A stretch of 64,000 nt of DNA from Phlegmacium glaucopus (taxonomy: Eukaryota > Basidiomycota > Agaricomycetes > Agaricales > Cortinariaceae), in the NCBI GenBank assembly GCA_015039465.1, contig MU130237.1:496001-560000 (forward strand), read 5' to 3'. A program made the translations under genes and the position numbers. This document shows positions 61,760-64,000 of the stretch, one piece after another. Under the pieces are notes generated by a model, which saw only the letters and a list, made by a program, of their open reading frames with translations, searched no databases and was not told the DNA's origin. Every line of letters starts with the position of its first letter. Within the stretch, counting starts at the first letter, position 1.

Positions 61760-63394
61760 TTATAAATTCCATTTCGCACCATCAGATTCAGGGATATCTT
61801 GTAGAGGTATGAAAGGGGTGGTACGACGTTGGTTCCGACGGTATTTCGACTGCGCCCTTTGGATTTTGAGCTCACAACGCGGGTGAATTTTAGATTGATC
61901 CATCATTGCTTTGAAATTCTCATCCACGAAAAGGCCTGCATCCCATGAACTTGTTTCCTGTGCGAGTTCGCGAATGAGGTCAAGAATACTATCGGAGTCA
62001 TTTGGTCGCAGAACCGTTTTAGATCGCATGGAAATCGGAGAGGAATGACTTGAGGAAGGAGGAGAATCGAATGATGGTTCGAATTTGGCCTCTGATTGTA
62101 TATTTGATGACGTACTACAGTCATCGGCGTTGAACTTTGTGATGTGCTCAACGTCGTAATCCGAAGGGAGAGACATAGTTCGCAAGGGAGAGGGTCCAAT
62201 TATAGGACTATTCCTCGTCCGCTTAGAAAGGGAAGAACATTGAGGCTTTAGCCGAACAGAGTTGTTTGATAGATCAACAAATTGAGGACATAATTTAGGT
62301 GAGGCTGGAATTTTGTGAGAGGCCTTTGGAGGAGACACATCCGAGAAATCCTGGTCCGCCGTATTCAAGATTAAATCATTGGCGTTGTCACTGTATGACT
62401 GCTGAGAGTTTTCAGATATAGTACGGGCACACCTTTTGGACATCGAGCCGAAATGTAATGGTCCGATTGTTGATTGTTGGATGTTATTTTCGAATAGGTC
62501 GGTAGCATGCTTCACCGAGGTTCGAAAGGTTCGGGTTGGTACTGCAATATCAACAGCATAGGTGTCAGACAAACGTCGTTCATCTTCAAAATCTGCAGAA
62601 GACACAGAAGACACTTTGCTTTGGTGTGTTCGTGATTGCAGTGAATTGAGACCAGAGACCAAGACCAAGTTCCTGGGCCTTGAGTTAAGTGTAATATTTT
62701 CGTTGCTCTGAAAGTCACCGTGCTGGTCATCTTGAGTTATAAGCAGAGAAGACAAGCGCCTCGTAGGGAACGAAGAATTGGGATCAAAGTATGGATTAGG
62801 ACGCTTCGGAGGGACCATGACTGGAAAGGGACGAGATAGTTCAGGAGACAAGACCGATATATGCAGTGGCTGTAGCTTATCCCTAAATACGTCACTAGGT
62901 GCAGGGCGGGTTGAGGTTATGTCGCATAGGGCGGGCATTTTGTGCAAAATAGTCGTCATCGACGATCCGGAAGGGAGACGACGACAGCTTGCAGTATAGC
63001 CCTCAGGTGGAAGAGACACGCGTTCAGGACCACCTCTGATAAAAAGAGAGCGCTTCGTTTCCCAACCAGGAGAGCCAAGTAATCCAACGTAGAACCCAGA
63101 CTTCTTGGCTATAGTTTTAGTCATAAATTTTCCTTTTTTCCGGTTGGGTGTTGGTGCCGAAAATTCATCAGAGAATATCGAGACAGGATCTATCTTACGA
63201 CGCCGAGCGACATATATCTTCTTGAAAATAAAGAGAATAGTTAACGACAGAGCGAGGAAGACGATCACAGTAAGGCAGCCTGAGGACGAATCTTTTAATG
63301 GATGAAAACTGCGAGGAACTGGAGACGCCCTTGCTTGAAAACAGGTCTGGGAAAGGAGCACAAGGCAGAGCAGTACCAGCGTTGACCTCGGCAT
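61760..63394 (-). CDS. Intronless single-pass membrane orphan
   Basis: One uninterrupted 544-residue frame in an intron-rich window. A signal peptide (MPRSTLVLLCLVLLSQTCFQARA) is followed by a very short lumenal segment (SPVPRSFHPLKDSSSG). One membrane helix (CLTVIVFLALSLTILFIF) and a basic stop-transfer (KKIYVARRRK) come next. The remaining roughly 480 residues are predicted cytosolic, Ser/Pro-rich and disordered. A conserved-looking patch KKSGFYVGLLGSPGWETK is close to the membrane and an ordered C-terminal end (DLIRELAQETSSWDAGLFVDENFKAMM) follows later. I recognise no domain. The type-I topology with a long cytosolic tail suggests a membrane-anchored scaffold or sensor. It diverges from the last gene by 175 bp. 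Confidence 0.72.
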   Translation of the reverse strand: MPRSTLVLLCLVLLSQTCFQARASPVPRSFHPLKDSSSGCLTVIVFLALSLTILFIFKKIYVARRRKIDPVSIFSDEFSAPTPNRKKGKFMTKTIAKKSGFYVGLLGSPGWETKRSLFIRGGPERVSLPPEGYTASCRRLPSGSSMTTILHKMPALCDITSTRPAPSDVFRDKLQPLHISVLSPELSRPFPVMVPPKRPNPYFDPNSSFPTRRLSSLLITQDDQHGDFQSNENITLNSRPRNLVLVSGLNSLQSRTHQSKVSSVSSADFEDERRLSDTYAVDIAVPTRTFRTSVKHATDLFENNIQQSTIGPLHFGSMSKRCARTISENSQQSYSDNANDLILNTADQDFSDVSPPKASHKIPASPKLCPQFVDLSNNSVRLKPQCSSLSKRTRNSPIIGPSPLRTMSLPSDYDVEHITKFNADDCSTSSNIQSEAKFEPSFDSPPSSSHSSPISMRSKTVLRPNDSDSILDLIRELAQETSSWDAGLFVDENFKAMMDQSKIHPRCELKIQRAQSKYRRNQRRTTPFIPLQDIPESDGAKWNL

Positions 63395-63569
63395 AAGTAA
63401 AACAGAAAGACCTTACTATAGTACTAGTACCAAAAAAGGAAATGGAAATTCAGCCTGTCAACTTTGACTAGAACGATGATAGACTGCTCCGGAATCATTT
63501 AGATCCACCAATATTCAATTCTATATCAAAGTCAATCTACATGCCCATCGATAGATCAATACTGTGACC

Positions 63570-64000
63570 ATGCCTCATTCAAAACCACAACCTACCCTCG
63601 AACACTTGCTAACACAAGATTTCGTTAATGAGTCGTGCGTTTGGTATGGTGTGAAATTTGAAGACTTCTCAGACTACTTTACAGCCATATAGAAGCGTTT
63701 GCTCATGCGCTACAGTTAGACGAGTCCTACTTCGACACTCATGGCGACACATCTTCTCCCCGCACGCCCGGAAGCCCAGTGTCAAGCGCTGGGACTCGAA
63801 TACGAAAAGTTGCCGCTCTCTCAGATTTTGCACCAGTAAATTTGAAAGTGACAAAGTTAGTAACTTTTGAAGGTTGCTAGATTGACTACACTCATGTGCG
63901 TCTCCACTAGACGCAGAAAGAGCACAAGACATGACAAGCGACATGATTGGCTCTTTCTCATTCTGCGCTGGCCTCTTTTGGTTCGTTAATTTAAAACTCT
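63570..64000 (+). CDS. 5' end of an unidentified, probably membrane protein (truncated)
   Basis: Exon 1 starts MPHSKPQPTLEHLLTQDF (63570) and ends in CV; an intron (about 63639-63679) joins it to HIEAFAHALQLDESYFDTHG. A Ser/Pro segment follows, then RIRKVAALSDFAPVNLKVTK. A second intron (about 63856-63910) leads to a basic block (RRKSTRHDKRHDW) and the start of a hydrophobic helix (LFLILRWPLL). The window ends here. The order of disordered leader, basic block and TM helix resembles the N-terminus of fungal patatin-type triacylglycerol lipases (DUF3336 family), but the diagnostic parts are outside the window. I leave it unnamed. Confidence 0.55.

Overview
This window is ordinary, gene-dense nuclear DNA of a filamentous fungus, most likely a mushroom-forming basidiomycete (Agaricomycetes). 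The evidence is very frequent short introns (about 50-60 nt, GT-AG, often with a CTNA-like branch site), short intergenic gaps, and a eukaryotic gene set that includes an ER-resident Hsp90, Mediator, ORC, an IQGAP, an NDR kinase and TRAMP components. Most genes are broken into small exons, so I joined exons by reading frame, splice sites and protein-family continuity. Gene ends and phases were checked by hand where stated; internal exon coordinates that are not given are approximate.

Layout. 0.3-7.3 kb: a Dif1/Spd1-like ribonucleotide reductase regulator, a Kelch/multi-TM membrane protein, and a long disordered orphan. 7.4-13.6 kb: endoplasmin (Grp94-type, HDEL terminus) and a WW/FF-domain splicing or elongation factor, both minus strand. 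13.6-15.6 kb: the only large gene-poor stretch, holding a decayed transposase. 15.6-28.4 kb: a DAL5-type MFS permease, a large IQGAP and an acyl-CoA synthetase. 29-43 kb: PPIP5K/Vip1, an AKTIP-like E2 variant, an Air-type zinc-knuckle protein, a CAF16-type ABC ATPase, an STB6-like protein and a LON/RING protein. 43-54.3 kb: a cytochrome P450, a PX/DUF3818 protein, the DEAD-box helicase Spb4 and an NDR-family kinase. 54.6-64 kb: a disordered orphan, a mitochondrial PDK/BCKDK-family kinase, MED20, ORC4, an intronless single-pass membrane orphan, and the start of a gene that runs off the right edge.

I see no pathway cluster or operon-like system. The genes are housekeeping functions: RNA metabolism (WW/FF factor, Air, CAF16, Spb4), transcription (MED20, STB6-like), replication (ORC4, Dif1-like), morphogenesis and cytokinesis (IQGAP, NDR kinase), and signalling or metabolism (PPIP5K, acyl-CoA synthetase, P450, PDK). 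Several pairs are divergent with very short shared promoters. The extreme case is CAF16/STB6-like, whose start codons are 3 bp apart. The most notable observations are that start-codon arrangement, the ER Hsp90 with an in-frame GC-AG intron and a UPR-type promoter site, a 13-nt micro-exon, hexanucleotide repeat growth inside a LON domain, and a conserved RNR-inhibitor motif split by an intron. I found nothing I could defend as a wholly new system.
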